Shown piece by piece: positions 37,034 to 45,686 of a stretch of DNA of 54,330 nt (position 1 is the stretch's first letter; each line of letters starts with the position of its first letter). Under the pieces are notes generated by a model. It saw nothing but the letters and a program-made list of their open reading frames with translations, was not told where the DNA came from and searched no databases. The stretch lies in assembly GCA_017549805.1 (NCBI GenBank), contig JAFYNJ010000030.1, positions 1 through 54,330 of the forward strand, in the 5' to 3' direction. Origin of the DNA: Bacteroidales bacterium (GTDB lineage: Bacteria > Bacteroidota > Bacteroidia > Bacteroidales > F082). Both the position numbers and the translations under genes were made by a program.

Positions 37034-38707
37034 TTACAGTTTAACGACCTTTTTAACAATTACCCCGTCAACGGTGGTGATCTTTACCAAGAAGGTCCCG
37101 TTCATCAAGCCAACTAGCTGGTGGACGGGGCTTTCTGTTTGAAGGCTTTTCACGAGCCGGCCGTCCATGGAAAAAACTTCAATCCGACGCATCCCCTCGC
37201 ATTCAATGGTGAACTCGTCGGTACTAGGGTTGGGGAAAATATGGGCTTGATGCTTTACGGTTTCGATGACATCGTTCCATTCCGTAACGGCATTGACCGC
37301 TGCCAAGGCGTCGACGCGACCTACACCGGTTATGTTGCTCTTATTGGAAGTCAGCTTGACGGAAGTCTCTTCTAGGATCTGGCAGATTTGGGCAGGCGTC
37401 AGTTCGGGATTCTTTTGCAACATCAGGGCAACGATGCCTGCCACGCAAGGTGTGGCCTGCGAGGTGCCGTCCATGGTGGTGTAACCGCTGATATTATTGT
37501 AGTCCAACGACTTGATGTTGATGCCTGGAGCGCACACATCGGGACGGATAAGGCCGATGCCGGGGTTATAGGCATAGTCGCCGAACTCGGTGTTCTGCCA
37601 TGTGACGGGGCCTTGCGAGGTAAAGTCGGCAGCTGCGTCGTTGTAGTTCACGGCACCGACGGCCACCACACAACTCAGCGCGCCAGGGTTGACCAACTGA
37701 TCGGGGTCGAGGTAGGGCGGAGGACAACTGGCAGGTACCCGAACATTGTCGGGGATTGGATAGGCCATCTGGAGGAAGGAGTTGCCTTCATTGCCAGCAC
37801 AGACTAAGGCCACGATGCCTGCGTCCAGGATAGCCGTGCAAGTACGTCGGAATATTTCTTTGTCAGCGACACCTGCGCCGGCCATGCCTTGCGACAGGTT
37901 GATCAGGTCGCAACCGTGCTCCACGGCCCATTCCATGCCACCAGCAATATTCACAGCACCTCCAAAGCCATCGGCGGCAGTGGTCTTCACGCACATCAAG
38001 GTGGCATCGGGGGCAACACCTGTCTGCGATCCGGAAGTGCCGTCACCGCAAACGATTCCTGCAACATGGGTGCCGTGGCCTTTGTCGTCCATCGGGTCGT
38101 CGTCATCGTTCACGATGTCGTAGCCGTGGTGAGGGAATGCTTCTCCACCATCCCAAAGATGGTCGGCGAGGTCGAGGTGGTTGTAGTTGACACCTGAATC
38201 AACGACGCCAACCACCACCCCGGCCCCTGTGTAGCCTAACGCCCACACCTGATCGGCATTGACTTGTGTAATGTTTGGCGTGATCTCATGTGTGGCAGAT
38301 GTTGTTCTCGCTGCCTCGACCTCGGATGTCAGTTGATACCGCGTTATAGGGCCAATATATTCGATGTCGTTGCGCCCCGATAGGCTGGCAACGACTGACT
38401 CTGTGGCTGAAAAATACAAGGCATTGGCCGACCATAAACTATGGATTGAGGAAACCAACTCTTGTTGCTCCAATTCATTCAAGATGGCTTCCAACTCGTA
38501 TTGCGATGCCTCTGTGTAGGCTTTCAACTCCTTGACCACATAGTCGCGTCGTTCGGCACGGCTGGCGCAGCAATCAGCCTTGCGGCACAGTTCCGTGCGG
38601 TTGTATTGTGCCTTCATCAGGACAACGACGTCCATCATCTCTTCGTTCTGTGCGAAGCCAAAACTGCTGACAAATAGCAACAAGGAAATTATTGCGATTT
38701 TTTTCAT
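37034..38707 (-). CDS. S8 (subtilisin-like) serine peptidase, T9SS cargo
   Basis: 557 residues with a signal peptide (1-19) and a propeptide (about 20-145). Peptidase S8 core: Asp in VVVGVVDSGVNYNHLDL, His in DKGHGTHVAGIVCGDG, oxyanion Asn in LVCAGNEGN and Ser in MDGTSQATPCVAG (usual GTSMATP). A sorting domain starting IFPNPSTDEFTIE closes the protein. It is the last gene of a three-gene minus-strand operon, 4 bp after its 558-residue paralogue. Secreted protein degradation is the likely role. Confidence 0.92.
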   Translation of the reverse strand: MKKIAIISLLLFVSSFGFAQNEEMMDVVVLMKAQYNRTELCRKADCCASRAERRDYVVKELKAYTEASQYELEAILNELEQQELVSSIHSLWSANALYFSATESVVASLSGRNDIEYIGPITRYQLTSEVEAARTTSATHEITPNITQVNADQVWALGYTGAGVVVGVVDSGVNYNHLDLADHLWDGGEAFPHHGYDIVNDDDDPMDDKGHGTHVAGIVCGDGTSGSQTGVAPDATLMCVKTTAADGFGGAVNIAGGMEWAVEHGCDLINLSQGMAGAGVADKEIFRRTCTAILDAGIVALVCAGNEGNSFLQMAYPIPDNVRVPASCPPPYLDPDQLVNPGALSCVVAVGAVNYNDAAADFTSQGPVTWQNTEFGDYAYNPGIGLIRPDVCAPGINIKSLDYNNISGYTTMDGTSQATPCVAGIVALMLQKNPELTPAQICQILEETSVKLTSNKSNITGVGRVDALAAVNAVTEWNDVIETVKHQAHIFPNPSTDEFTIECEGMRRIEVFSMDGRLVKSLQTESPVHQLVGLMNGTFLVKITTVDGVIVKKVVKL

Positions 38708-38711
38708 GGCA

Positions 38712-40388
38712 TTACATCTTTACGATTTTGTTTACGAGGATGCCGTCTCTAGTGTGTGTTTTTAATATATAAACCCCATTCGAGAGACCTTCGATGCGGC
38801 ATTCGTCACTCTGGGTGTTGATGGTCTTTAGCAGCCTTCCTTCAAGGGTGAATACGCTTACGGAAAGCATTCCATCCATGGCTACCGTGAAGTTGCTTGC
38901 GCTGGGGTTGGGATATATGGTGACGGTCTGTCCGTTCTCGTGAACTTCAGTATAATTGACGGAATTGACGGCGGCCAAGGCGTCCAACAAACCTGCCCCG
39001 AAGTCGTTGCTTTTATGTGGGGTCAGCGGTTGGGCGGTGCGTTCAAGGATCTCATCAATCTGAGCTGGCGTCAGGTTGGGGTTTTTTGAGAGCATGAGTG
39101 CGATGGTGCCTGCTACCAAAGGCGTGGCCATCGAGGTTCCATCCATCAAGGTATAGCCATTGGTGGTGTTGTAATCCAACGACTTGATTTGCACGCCCGG
39201 GGCGCAAATGTCGGGACGGATGAGACCGATCTCGGTGGTGCTGCCTGAAGTGTATGGGTAGTCGTTGTAGGCTGCGACATCGGTCCATTGCGACGGGCCT
39301 TGGGAGGAAAATTGGGCGATGTTGTTGTTGGAGTCCACTGCCCCCACGCAAATCACACAACTAGTGCCTCCGGCGTTCACCAGCTGGTCTTCATGCAAAT
39401 GGGGCGGTGGACAATCACCTGGGGTGTAGATGTTGTAGGGCACGGGAACCATGAACTGCATCTGACGAATGTTGCCGGCACAGGCTGCCACCACCACGCC
39501 AGCCGCCAAGGTGTTGTCGCAGGCTTGCCGCATCATCAGCTTTTGTACGGCATCGGGTTGGGGACGGCCCAGCGACATGTTCATGAGGTCGGCCCCGTGT
39601 TCCAAGGCAAATTGCATGGCGGCTACCCAATTGGTCTCGTCGCCCACACCCTCATTGTTGAATGCTTTCAACGCCATAATGGTGGCACCTGGGGCAATGC
39701 CTGTTTGTGAGCCCGAGGCACCCGTGCCACAAATGGTGCCGGCTACATGGGTGCCATGTCCGCGGTCGTCCGAGGGGTCGTTGTCATGGTAATAGAAGTC
39801 GTAACCATGGTTGGGATATTCCGAACCGCCGTCCCAAAGACGACCCTCCAAATCGGCATGGTCGAGGCGGACGCCAGTGTCGATGAGAGCAATCAGAATG
39901 CCTGCCCCGGTGTAACCTTGTGCCCATACTTCGGGGGCGTTGACTTGCAGCAGGTTTTGGGTGATCTCACGTCCATCGCCTCGTGAAGCAGGGATGGCCT
40001 CGTCCTCAAAGATCCATTGTGCTTCTTCAACGCGATACACGGTGATCACTTCACGACGTTGCTCTAAAAGAGGGATAACGGATGGATCTGCCGTGCAGCT
40101 GATGCAATTCACCAACCAATAGGATTCGATATCGTCCACCATCCCTTGATGTTGAAGATCCTCCAAAATCCCGAGGATCTCGCTTTGCGAATCGAAAGAC
40201 TGTTGCTTCAGGGCGTTTATGACGTAATTGCGTTGTTCCTGTTTGTCGCGATAATAACTGGCTTCATGAAGCAAAGCCGTAGCATTGGACTGTTCCGAGA
40301 AGAGGATAATGACTTTGGTGATAGGCGCGGCACTCAAGCCAATAAGGCTGAGGCAAAGGACTATCGTGATGATCAGCGCTTTCTTCAT
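38712..40388 (-). CDS. S8 (subtilisin-like) serine peptidase, T9SS cargo
   Basis: 558 residues, a tandem paralogue of the 37034 product with the same layout: signal peptide, propeptide, S8 core and T9SS domain (IYPNPSASNFTVAM). Catalytic triad: Asp in ILIALIDTGVRLDHADLEG, His in DRGHGTHVAGTICG, Ser in MDGTSMATPLVAG; oxyanion Asn in ACAGN. It begins 9 bp after the Omp28-like gene. The two copies are well diverged, especially in the propeptides, which may tune substrate choice. Confidence 0.92.
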   Translation of the reverse strand: MKKALIITIVLCLSLIGLSAAPITKVIILFSEQSNATALLHEASYYRDKQEQRNYVINALKQQSFDSQSEILGILEDLQHQGMVDDIESYWLVNCISCTADPSVIPLLEQRREVITVYRVEEAQWIFEDEAIPASRGDGREITQNLLQVNAPEVWAQGYTGAGILIALIDTGVRLDHADLEGRLWDGGSEYPNHGYDFYYHDNDPSDDRGHGTHVAGTICGTGASGSQTGIAPGATIMALKAFNNEGVGDETNWVAAMQFALEHGADLMNMSLGRPQPDAVQKLMMRQACDNTLAAGVVVAACAGNIRQMQFMVPVPYNIYTPGDCPPPHLHEDQLVNAGGTSCVICVGAVDSNNNIAQFSSQGPSQWTDVAAYNDYPYTSGSTTEIGLIRPDICAPGVQIKSLDYNTTNGYTLMDGTSMATPLVAGTIALMLSKNPNLTPAQIDEILERTAQPLTPHKSNDFGAGLLDALAAVNSVNYTEVHENGQTVTIYPNPSASNFTVAMDGMLSVSVFTLEGRLLKTINTQSDECRIEGLSNGVYILKTHTRDGILVNKIVKM

Positions 40389-40397
40389 GTTTTGGGG

Positions 40398-42410
40398 TTA
40401 ATGGTTGATGATGAGTTTACACGTTATGCAGGTTCCAACATGGTCGAAAACCATTACATGATAAAGGCCGTTGGGTAAATCGGTCACGGGAAATACATCG
40501 GTTTGATTATATGTTTTGATGAGCTTTCCCAAAGTATTGTAAATCATTATTTTCACAGGGAAGAAGCTTTGAATGCGAACCAAGTCGGAAGCTGGATTTG
40601 GATAGAGTAGCATGGTTTCGTCATGGTTTGCGTCAAGGTTCCACGTTTCGCTGTCGGTAGCCACCGTTTTCACGGAGGTTATGCCATCGCCATAAACGGC
40701 CTGCACTTGAACGCAGTGGTAATCTTCGCTTGGTGCGATGCTGAAAGTATGGCTGGTTTCATTGACATTCTCAGCCGCTAAGGTCTCATTGAGCCATATG
40801 TTGTAACCCGTTGGTATGTTTCCCGAAGGGGCGCTCCAAGAGGCGATTAAAGTGGTTCCGTTTTTTTCCAGTTTCAGGTTTTCGGGTTGATAGGGATGGT
40901 TGGCGGCCTCGAAAAGGAAATTGCTGTTATACACCCTTTTAGATCCATGTCGTTGAATCCAGACGACTACTTCAAGATCGTCCATTTCCTCCACATGTGT
41001 GCTTGACATATCGTAATCAAACGTCAATCGCTCCAATTGTCCAGCGTGAAGCGAGACGGTTGTTCCCTGGGCACTCGGAAGCATCTTCATCATTACATGG
41101 TGAAACGAAGTCTCACCGTTGACGGTGGCATTGTTATGAGTAATCTTTTCATTCACAGACACATATACTCTTATATCACTCAAATCCACAAACGGCATAA
41201 CATCAGCCGTGACATGGATGGTGTTGCCCTCCGCATAAAACGAACCTCCGATTTCAATCGTTGATGGCTCGTCGACGTGTTCTTCAAACTGGCTTTGAGT
41301 CGGTGCGTTGATGCCCAATTCATAGCTGTCCATAAATAGCCAAGGCAATTGATTTACACCATAATACGTCTTTCTGACATTGCCTTCATTGGTGTAATAG
41401 GGGTCGCCGGGCGGAGGCCAGTTCATCATGTATTTCACATAGGTAAATTTGTCGGGATTGTTGGCGCAGAAATTGTCCATAGCTACGCTCAACACAGGAC
41501 AGGTGCCGCACGATGAGCTTGAGAAATGTTCAAACAAGGGTTTCCTTTGTGTGGGGACGCATGCCACCGAAACGCTTTTTGTCAAGGTGTTGTTGGTCAT
41601 GTCGTCATCTTCCATGCCATTCACTTTCGTCACGTCGATGGTCAGCGAATAAGTGTCAGGAATGAGGTTCGCTGGCACATCGAAGGTCAGATTCTTGAAC
41701 GTTCCACTTGGAATGTTTTCATTGAAAGTTTGTATAATAGTTTGATTTTCATTGAATTGATAACTACACTCCACAGAGGTGACATCAGTGTTGCCAGTGT
41801 TGAAAAGCCGCATCCCTACATCAAAAACCCGATGAGCCTGCACTTCATCGACATTGATTTCCTGAAGGTCGATGTCCAAGTCCTTTTCCACAAAAGCTGA
41901 GAAGTCATCAATGTATATATAGCTGAAATTCATGTCGTTGGAATTGGTGAAATAGATACATAACTTCACATTGGGATGCCTCATGTCTTCCGTGACAATG
42001 GACGCATTCACCTGATACTGGCCTCCGGAATTGTAAGCCTGAGACCAACCGCTGTGCCAATGCAGTCCGTTGTCGGAGGTCGTGGCGATGCCAATCGTAA
42101 GTCCCGCACTCATGGCAAAGTCGTAATAATGCTTGAATGAGACGTCGAGCTTGTCCACATCGGAAAGGTCGATGCTGTTGGTAATCAGTCGCCAAGTACC
42201 CATGATATGGCAATAAAACTCCATCTCGTAAGGTGTTCCGCCCGCATGGTTTGTCTCTGATACCTGCCAATATCCTGTTTCTGAACCTGATACTGACCAT
42301 CCGCTCGGTAAATATGAATGATCGAATTGTTCGAAAACCAATACGTTTCCACATTGTGCTGTTATTGCAAAGGATAGAATGAAGGCAAGCAATAAACTGA
42401 CTTTTTTCAT
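40398..42410 (-). CDS. Omp28-like protein with T9SS sorting domain
   Basis: 670 residues. After a signal peptide (1-20), residues about 22-175 resemble a choice-of-anchor J/MAM-like domain (FEQFDHSYLPSGWSVSG). A CARDB-like beta domain follows (about 180-290). Next is an Omp28-like thioredoxin-fold region starting FEHFSSSSCGTCP with a CxxC pair. A fibronectin III-like segment (about 510-600) and a sorting domain (LYPNPASDLVRIQS) close the protein. It is first in the minus-strand operon with both S8 peptidases and might help fold or anchor them. The exact role is unknown. Confidence 0.82.
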   Translation of the reverse strand: MKKVSLLLAFILSFAITAQCGNVLVFEQFDHSYLPSGWSVSGSETGYWQVSETNHAGGTPYEMEFYCHIMGTWRLITNSIDLSDVDKLDVSFKHYYDFAMSAGLTIGIATTSDNGLHWHSGWSQAYNSGGQYQVNASIVTEDMRHPNVKLCIYFTNSNDMNFSYIYIDDFSAFVEKDLDIDLQEINVDEVQAHRVFDVGMRLFNTGNTDVTSVECSYQFNENQTIIQTFNENIPSGTFKNLTFDVPANLIPDTYSLTIDVTKVNGMEDDDMTNNTLTKSVSVACVPTQRKPLFEHFSSSSCGTCPVLSVAMDNFCANNPDKFTYVKYMMNWPPPGDPYYTNEGNVRKTYYGVNQLPWLFMDSYELGINAPTQSQFEEHVDEPSTIEIGGSFYAEGNTIHVTADVMPFVDLSDIRVYVSVNEKITHNNATVNGETSFHHVMMKMLPSAQGTTVSLHAGQLERLTFDYDMSSTHVEEMDDLEVVVWIQRHGSKRVYNSNFLFEAANHPYQPENLKLEKNGTTLIASWSAPSGNIPTGYNIWLNETLAAENVNETSHTFSIAPSEDYHCVQVQAVYGDGITSVKTVATDSETWNLDANHDETMLLYPNPASDLVRIQSFFPVKIMIYNTLGKLIKTYNQTDVFPVTDLPNGLYHVMVFDHVGTCITCKLIINH

Positions 42411-42518
42411 TTGAGGTAGTTTTAGGTGTTTTTTTAAATTAGGTGCTCAATTGAAAAAATCATAACACACTATGAAAATTTTTTGTAAAGATAGGCAAAT
42501 TGGCGTTATGTTCATGCT

Positions 42519-42527
42519 TATTTTTGC
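42519..42527 (+). promoter_or_regulatory. -7 box of the ECF sigma operon
   Basis: TATTTTTGC, 20 bases before ATG 42548, inside a 17-base stretch identical to the one before the C10 peptidase gene. Confidence 0.55.
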
Positions 42528-42547
42528 ACCTAATAGCAAAAGCAAGC

Positions 42548-43087
42548 ATGATGTCGAAGGTGATGTCTATCGGAAAAGGAATTGTTTCCCGTGAGGAAAG
42601 GGAAGAAGCTTTCCATGCCATGTTGCTACGCAACAAGGCAATGCTTTGGCATATTTGTTCCGATTATAGCCTTGGCAGGGCATGGCATATTGAGGACTGC
42701 ATGCAAGAAGTGATATTGTATTTGTGGCGCGACTATGGCCAATTTAAAGGAAGGAGCTCTGAGAAGACCTGGGTTTACCGTGTGGCTACCAACACCATGC
42801 TGATGCTGCGTCGGAAGGATAACCGAAGCCCCGATACGGAAACCTTCGATCCACGGGAAAACAATCTGGCGACAGAAACCGGTGATGAAAACTACAATCA
42901 AATGCTTCAATTGATCGATGCGCTTCCGGAAAAGGATATGGTGGTTGTCAGGGCGCATCTGGATGGCTTTTCCTATCAAGAGATTGCAACGATGACGCAT
43001 TCCACGCAAGGTGCGGTGGCCATGCGCATCGCTCGTGCCAAGGACAAACTGAAACGTATGTATCAAAATGAAAATCAAAGGATATGA
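42548..43087 (+). CDS. ECF-type RNA polymerase sigma factor
   Basis: 179 residues from ATG 42548; the longer open frame from 42500 runs through the promoter. Region 2 (about 35-100) includes DCMQEVILYLWRDY and EKTWVYRVATNTML. Region 4 (about 120-175) carries LPEKDMVVVRAHLDGFSYQEIA and the recognition helix QGAVAMRIARAKDKL. It should direct RNA polymerase to a stress- or envelope-linked regulon. The ATGA overlap with the next gene points to coupling with its anti-sigma partner. Confidence 0.92.
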   Translation: MMSKVMSIGKGIVSREEREEAFHAMLLRNKAMLWHICSDYSLGRAWHIEDCMQEVILYLWRDYGQFKGRSSEKTWVYRVATNTMLMLRRKDNRSPDTETFDPRENNLATETGDENYNQMLQLIDALPEKDMVVVRAHLDGFSYQEIATMTHSTQGAVAMRIARAKDKLKRMYQNENQRI

Positions 43088-43443
43088 AAAGGGATGATTT
43101 TGAGTTGCAATGGCAACGACGCCAACAGGCTATGAACGACGCTGAATCCCATGCGCCTACTGATGATTGGATGCTGGGATTGGCTGAGCATGCCAAAGAA
43201 AAAGCGACAGGAAACGAAGTGCAATATACCCGACAACGTCGCTTCCGATGGATTCCATACGTTGCCGCAGCCGGATTGCTTTTGGCTGTAAGCATTTTCG
43301 GAATGAGACATCAAAGAAATGCCGCTCGGCTTCCTGCCGCTGAAAAGGTGGATGTGAGGGGACAAACTATCCGCTTCTTGTGTAACTCGGGGTGCTCAGC
43401 CGATGATGTGGTCCAGTCAGCCTATGGTATAATGATTCAATAA
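43084..43443 (+). CDS. Small membrane protein, probable anti-sigma factor
   Basis: 119 residues, overlapping the sigma gene by 4 bp. The N-terminal 55 residues are charged and helical (FELQWQRRQQAMND), a single helix spans about 60-77, and a short periplasmic tail carries CNSGC. No zinc motif or named family is recognised; the call rests on position and topology. In this gene order the cytoplasmic part would hold the sigma factor at the membrane. Confidence 0.6.
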   Translation: MKRDDFELQWQRRQQAMNDAESHAPTDDWMLGLAEHAKEKATGNEVQYTRQRRFRWIPYVAAAGLLLAVSIFGMRHQRNAARLPAAEKVDVRGQTIRFLCNSGCSADDVVQSAYGIMIQ

Positions 43444-43453
43444 TAAATTGAAA

Positions 43454-44266
43454 ATGAAAAACTTGCGCTTAATCAACTTATTCTTTTGCATCGTGTCTTT
43501 GTTCGGTTCATGCCATAGGAACGTTTTGGACGAATCGCAGGATGCCGCCTTGGCACTCTATTGCAAATATGCTGGCGATGAGCGTCTTATGGTCGCTTAT
43601 GTGGGCGATTTGAAAGTGGAGGACCATGCCGTCAATGCTGTGATGCTTCAAGCAAATGATGACGAAGAATGGGCTTGGCTTCGTAAAGAGTTTGAGGTTC
43701 CGATGAATCGCCTTGCCGAGCTGGGTGATGCGATCACGGACCAAAACTACACCGTTGACATGGGAGTGCAATGGAACACCTCTGTTGATCTGGACGAAAA
43801 GGTGCTTCAAAAGGAACATGTTGACGATGAGGAAATCGAGTATTTTGCCCTGGCCATTGTCAAGCAGCTGAATGCCACGATGAACGCCTTGCTTGCCTCG
43901 GAAAATGAAATCCAAAAGGCCGTGATCGTCATCGATGACAAGATGGATCTCTTAAACGACTTGGATCTTGGCTTGGAGTTTCGCGATACTACGGCTGTTG
44001 GACGAATCATGGCGGCAGTGGCCGGGAAACTCAACAACGATGGCTTGGCTTTCAAGGACAGCACGGTCCATACGGAAACGATGGTGCGCAATCCTGAGGA
44101 TGAGCTAATGCGAGATGCCAAGGAACACGGTCAATGCGGCTATGTCACTGCCGTTGACGATCATAGCCAAACCCTATGGGTGTTCTTTTATCGCGACGCG
44201 GAGGAATGCAGCTGCATCATGGCACATATCAAAAAAGACGTCTTTGCCAAGAACCATCAGGATTAG
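43454..44266 (+). CDS. Hypothetical lipoprotein of the sigma operon
   Basis: 270 residues from ATG 43454 (the TTG two codons earlier is less likely). The lipoprotein signal ends at LFGSCHRN. The body is acidic and alpha-helical with no motif I recognise; a CSC pair lies near the C-terminus (AEECSCIMA). It follows the putative anti-sigma gene by 10 bp, so it may be a regulon output or a sensor in the same pathway. Its 3' end overlaps the convergent radical SAM gene by 4 bp. Confidence 0.7.
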   Translation: MKNLRLINLFFCIVSLFGSCHRNVLDESQDAALALYCKYAGDERLMVAYVGDLKVEDHAVNAVMLQANDDEEWAWLRKEFEVPMNRLAELGDAITDQNYTVDMGVQWNTSVDLDEKVLQKEHVDDEEIEYFALAIVKQLNATMNALLASENEIQKAVIVIDDKMDLLNDLDLGLEFRDTTAVGRIMAAVAGKLNNDGLAFKDSTVHTETMVRNPEDELMRDAKEHGQCGYVTAVDDHSQTLWVFFYRDAEECSCIMAHIKKDVFAKNHQD

Positions 44267-45186
44267 CTTTGGAAAAGCCTTCCTTGCCATGTGTCGCGCT
44301 CTTCCATCCTTTTCTCGATACGGCTCAACACCTCGTCGTAACGCAGCTTCATCCAGGGTTCTGAAACGAGATAACGGGGCGGCACCTCGCCGGCGAAACG
44401 TTCGATGACGATGTCGGGGTTGAGGCGCTCGGCAAAGTCGATGACAAAATCGATGTATTCTTCCAAGTTGAAGAGATGAAAGGCTTCGGGATGCTGGTGG
44501 TATTCCTCGGCCATCTTGGTTCCTTTGAAAATTTGTGATTGATGGAACTTGACGGTGGTTAAAGGTAATTGTGAGATGACATCGGCGGCATCGAGCATCA
44601 TGGCTTTGGTCTCGCCAGGCAATCCGAAGATGAAATGTCCTCCACAGGGGATGCCGTATCGAGCAGTCAATTCGATGGTTTTTTTGGCGGTGGCGAAGTC
44701 ATGGCCTCGGTTGACTCGCTTCAAAGTCTCGTCATAGACGCTCTCCACCCCGTATTCCAGCATTATGTAATGTGTCTTTTGGAGTTCGTTGAGATAGTGG
44801 AGCAGGGGCTCATCAACCAAGTCGGGTCGTGTGCCGATGACGATGCCTGCAATTCCAGGCACGCCAAAAGCCTGTTGATAGATTGATTTCAGCTCTTCAT
44901 GCGGTTTGTAGGTGTTGGAAAAAGGCTGGAAGTAGGCGAGATATTGATTGGCCCTGCGGTAACGGCGCTTGTGGAATTCGATGCCTTCCTCGATCTGTTG
45001 GCGGATGCTTTTTTCTGGACGGCAATAGGAGGGATTGAAGGCCTCGTTGCTGCAGAAGGTGCAGCCTCCCGTGCTGATCTTGCCGTCACGGTTGGGACAG
45101 CTGAAGCCGGCATCGATGCTGATTTTTTGGACGCGGGAGCCGAACAACGACTTGAAGTATTGGCTATAGGAATTGTAGCGGGTCAT
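44263..45186 (-). CDS. YhcC-like radical SAM protein (TIGR01212 type)
   Basis: 307 residues from ATG 45186; 79 upstream codons are open but run through the promoter and the hairpin element. The N-terminal YNSYSQYFKSLFGSRVQKIS and the cluster set CPNRDGKISTGGCTFC (variant CxxxxxxxxxCxxC) are typical of the TIGR01212/Elp3-related group. HFIFGLPGET and VKFHQSQIFKGT follow. Members are implicated in tRNA or other modification; the substrate is not established. A TATCTTTGC box lies only three bases before the ATG, implying a leaderless mRNA. Confidence 0.88.
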   Translation of the reverse strand: MTRYNSYSQYFKSLFGSRVQKISIDAGFSCPNRDGKISTGGCTFCSNEAFNPSYCRPEKSIRQQIEEGIEFHKRRYRRANQYLAYFQPFSNTYKPHEELKSIYQQAFGVPGIAGIVIGTRPDLVDEPLLHYLNELQKTHYIMLEYGVESVYDETLKRVNRGHDFATAKKTIELTARYGIPCGGHFIFGLPGETKAMMLDAADVISQLPLTTVKFHQSQIFKGTKMAEEYHQHPEAFHLFNLEEYIDFVIDFAERLNPDIVIERFAGEVPPRYLVSEPWMKLRYDEVLSRIEKRMEERDTWQGRLFQS

Positions 45187-45189
45187 GGG

Positions 45190-45198
45190 GCAAAGATA
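45190..45198 (-). promoter_or_regulatory. -7 box of the radical SAM gene
   Basis: TATCTTTGC on the minus strand, then CCC and ATG. It fixes the start at 45186. Confidence 0.65.
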
Positions 45199-45251
45199 CA
45201 AAAAAATTGGGATTATTTCATGATCCCTTTCCGCTCGCCGCGGGGGCCCTT

Positions 45252-45381
45252 GCAGACAGGAGAGCCGTCCGAGCCATGCTCGGCCCAAGCTTTTTCCATG
45301 TCGCACCGCCATGCAAGCAAGCTTGCTGGCGGCACGCCATGAAAAAAGCCAGGCTGCATGCAGCCCGGCTTTCCTGTCTGC
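45252..45381. repeat. GC-rich multi-hairpin palindromic element
   Basis: An outer 15-bp stem (45252-45266 with 45367-45381, one G-T pair) encloses three elements. The first is CCGAGC-CAT-GCTCGG (45269-45283). The second is a long stem pairing 45289-45300 with 45338-45350, itself enclosing CCGCC/GGCGG and the palindrome AGCAAGCTTGCT (45316-45327). The third is the 14-bp palindrome at 45352-45365. The result is cloverleaf-like. Its right end reaches the discriminator base of the adjacent tRNA-Ser. It may be a REP/MITE-like repeat or a processed RNA. Confidence 0.7.
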
Positions 45382-45466
45382 GGAAAGAAAGGGATTCGAA
45401 CCCTTGGAACGCAAAGCGTTCAACGGTTTTCGAGACCGCCCCGATCGACCACTCCGGCATCTTTCC
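45381..45466 (-). tRNA. tRNA-Ser (CGA)
   Basis: Class II tRNA: acceptor GGAAAGA/TCTTTCC, D-arm with GAGTGGTCGA, anticodon stem GCGGT/ACCGT with loop CTCGAAA (anticodon CGA), a long variable arm (GAACGC/GCGTTC), T-loop TTCGAAT and discriminator G. No CCA is encoded. Confidence 0.93.
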
Positions 45467-45480
45467 TTTGGTCAAAAATA

Positions 45481-45500
45481 AAAGCGACATCGGTCGCTTT
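45481..45500 (-). terminator. Hairpin between the two tRNA-Ser genes
   Basis: AAAGCGAC (45481-45488) pairs with GTCGCTTT (45493-45500); on the minus strand it is followed by TATTTTTG. It may end transcription of the TGA tRNA or mark a processing site. Confidence 0.5.
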
Positions 45501-45506
45501 AAGTGG

Positions 45507-45591
45507 CGGAGACAGAGGGATTCGAACCCCCGAAACCTTTCGGTTTAACGGTTTTCAAGACCGCCGCTATCGACCACTCAGCCATATCTCC
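45507..45591 (-). tRNA. tRNA-Ser (TGA)
   Basis: Class II tRNA: acceptor GGAGATA/TGTCTCC, D-arm with GAGTGGTCGA, anticodon stem GCGGT/ACCGT with loop CTTGAAA (anticodon TGA), a long variable arm (AACC/GGTT), T-loop TTCGAAT and discriminator G. The anticodon arm is nearly identical to that of the neighbouring CGA tRNA, suggesting tandem duplication. Confidence 0.93.
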
Positions 45592-45648
45592 GCTGCAAAA
45601 ATACAACTTTTTGCTTTCATGCAACTGATTCGACGAAAAAAAATTCTT

Positions 45649-45657
45649 TATCTTTGC
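45649..45657 (+). promoter_or_regulatory. -7 box of the TPR regulator gene
   Basis: TATCTTTGC, 29 bases before ATG 45687. Confidence 0.55.
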
Positions 45658-45686
45658 ATCTTCAATGCCTTCCAAGTGCGTTCGTT

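Noticed and set aside
42500-42547. Sixteen-codon N-terminal extension of the ECF sigma factor
   Set aside because: The stretch contains the TATTTTTGC promoter box; the ATG at 42548 follows it.
45187-45423. 79-codon N-terminal extension of the radical SAM protein
   Set aside because: It runs through the -7 box, the palindromic element and part of tRNA-Ser; family members start at MTRYN-like sequence.
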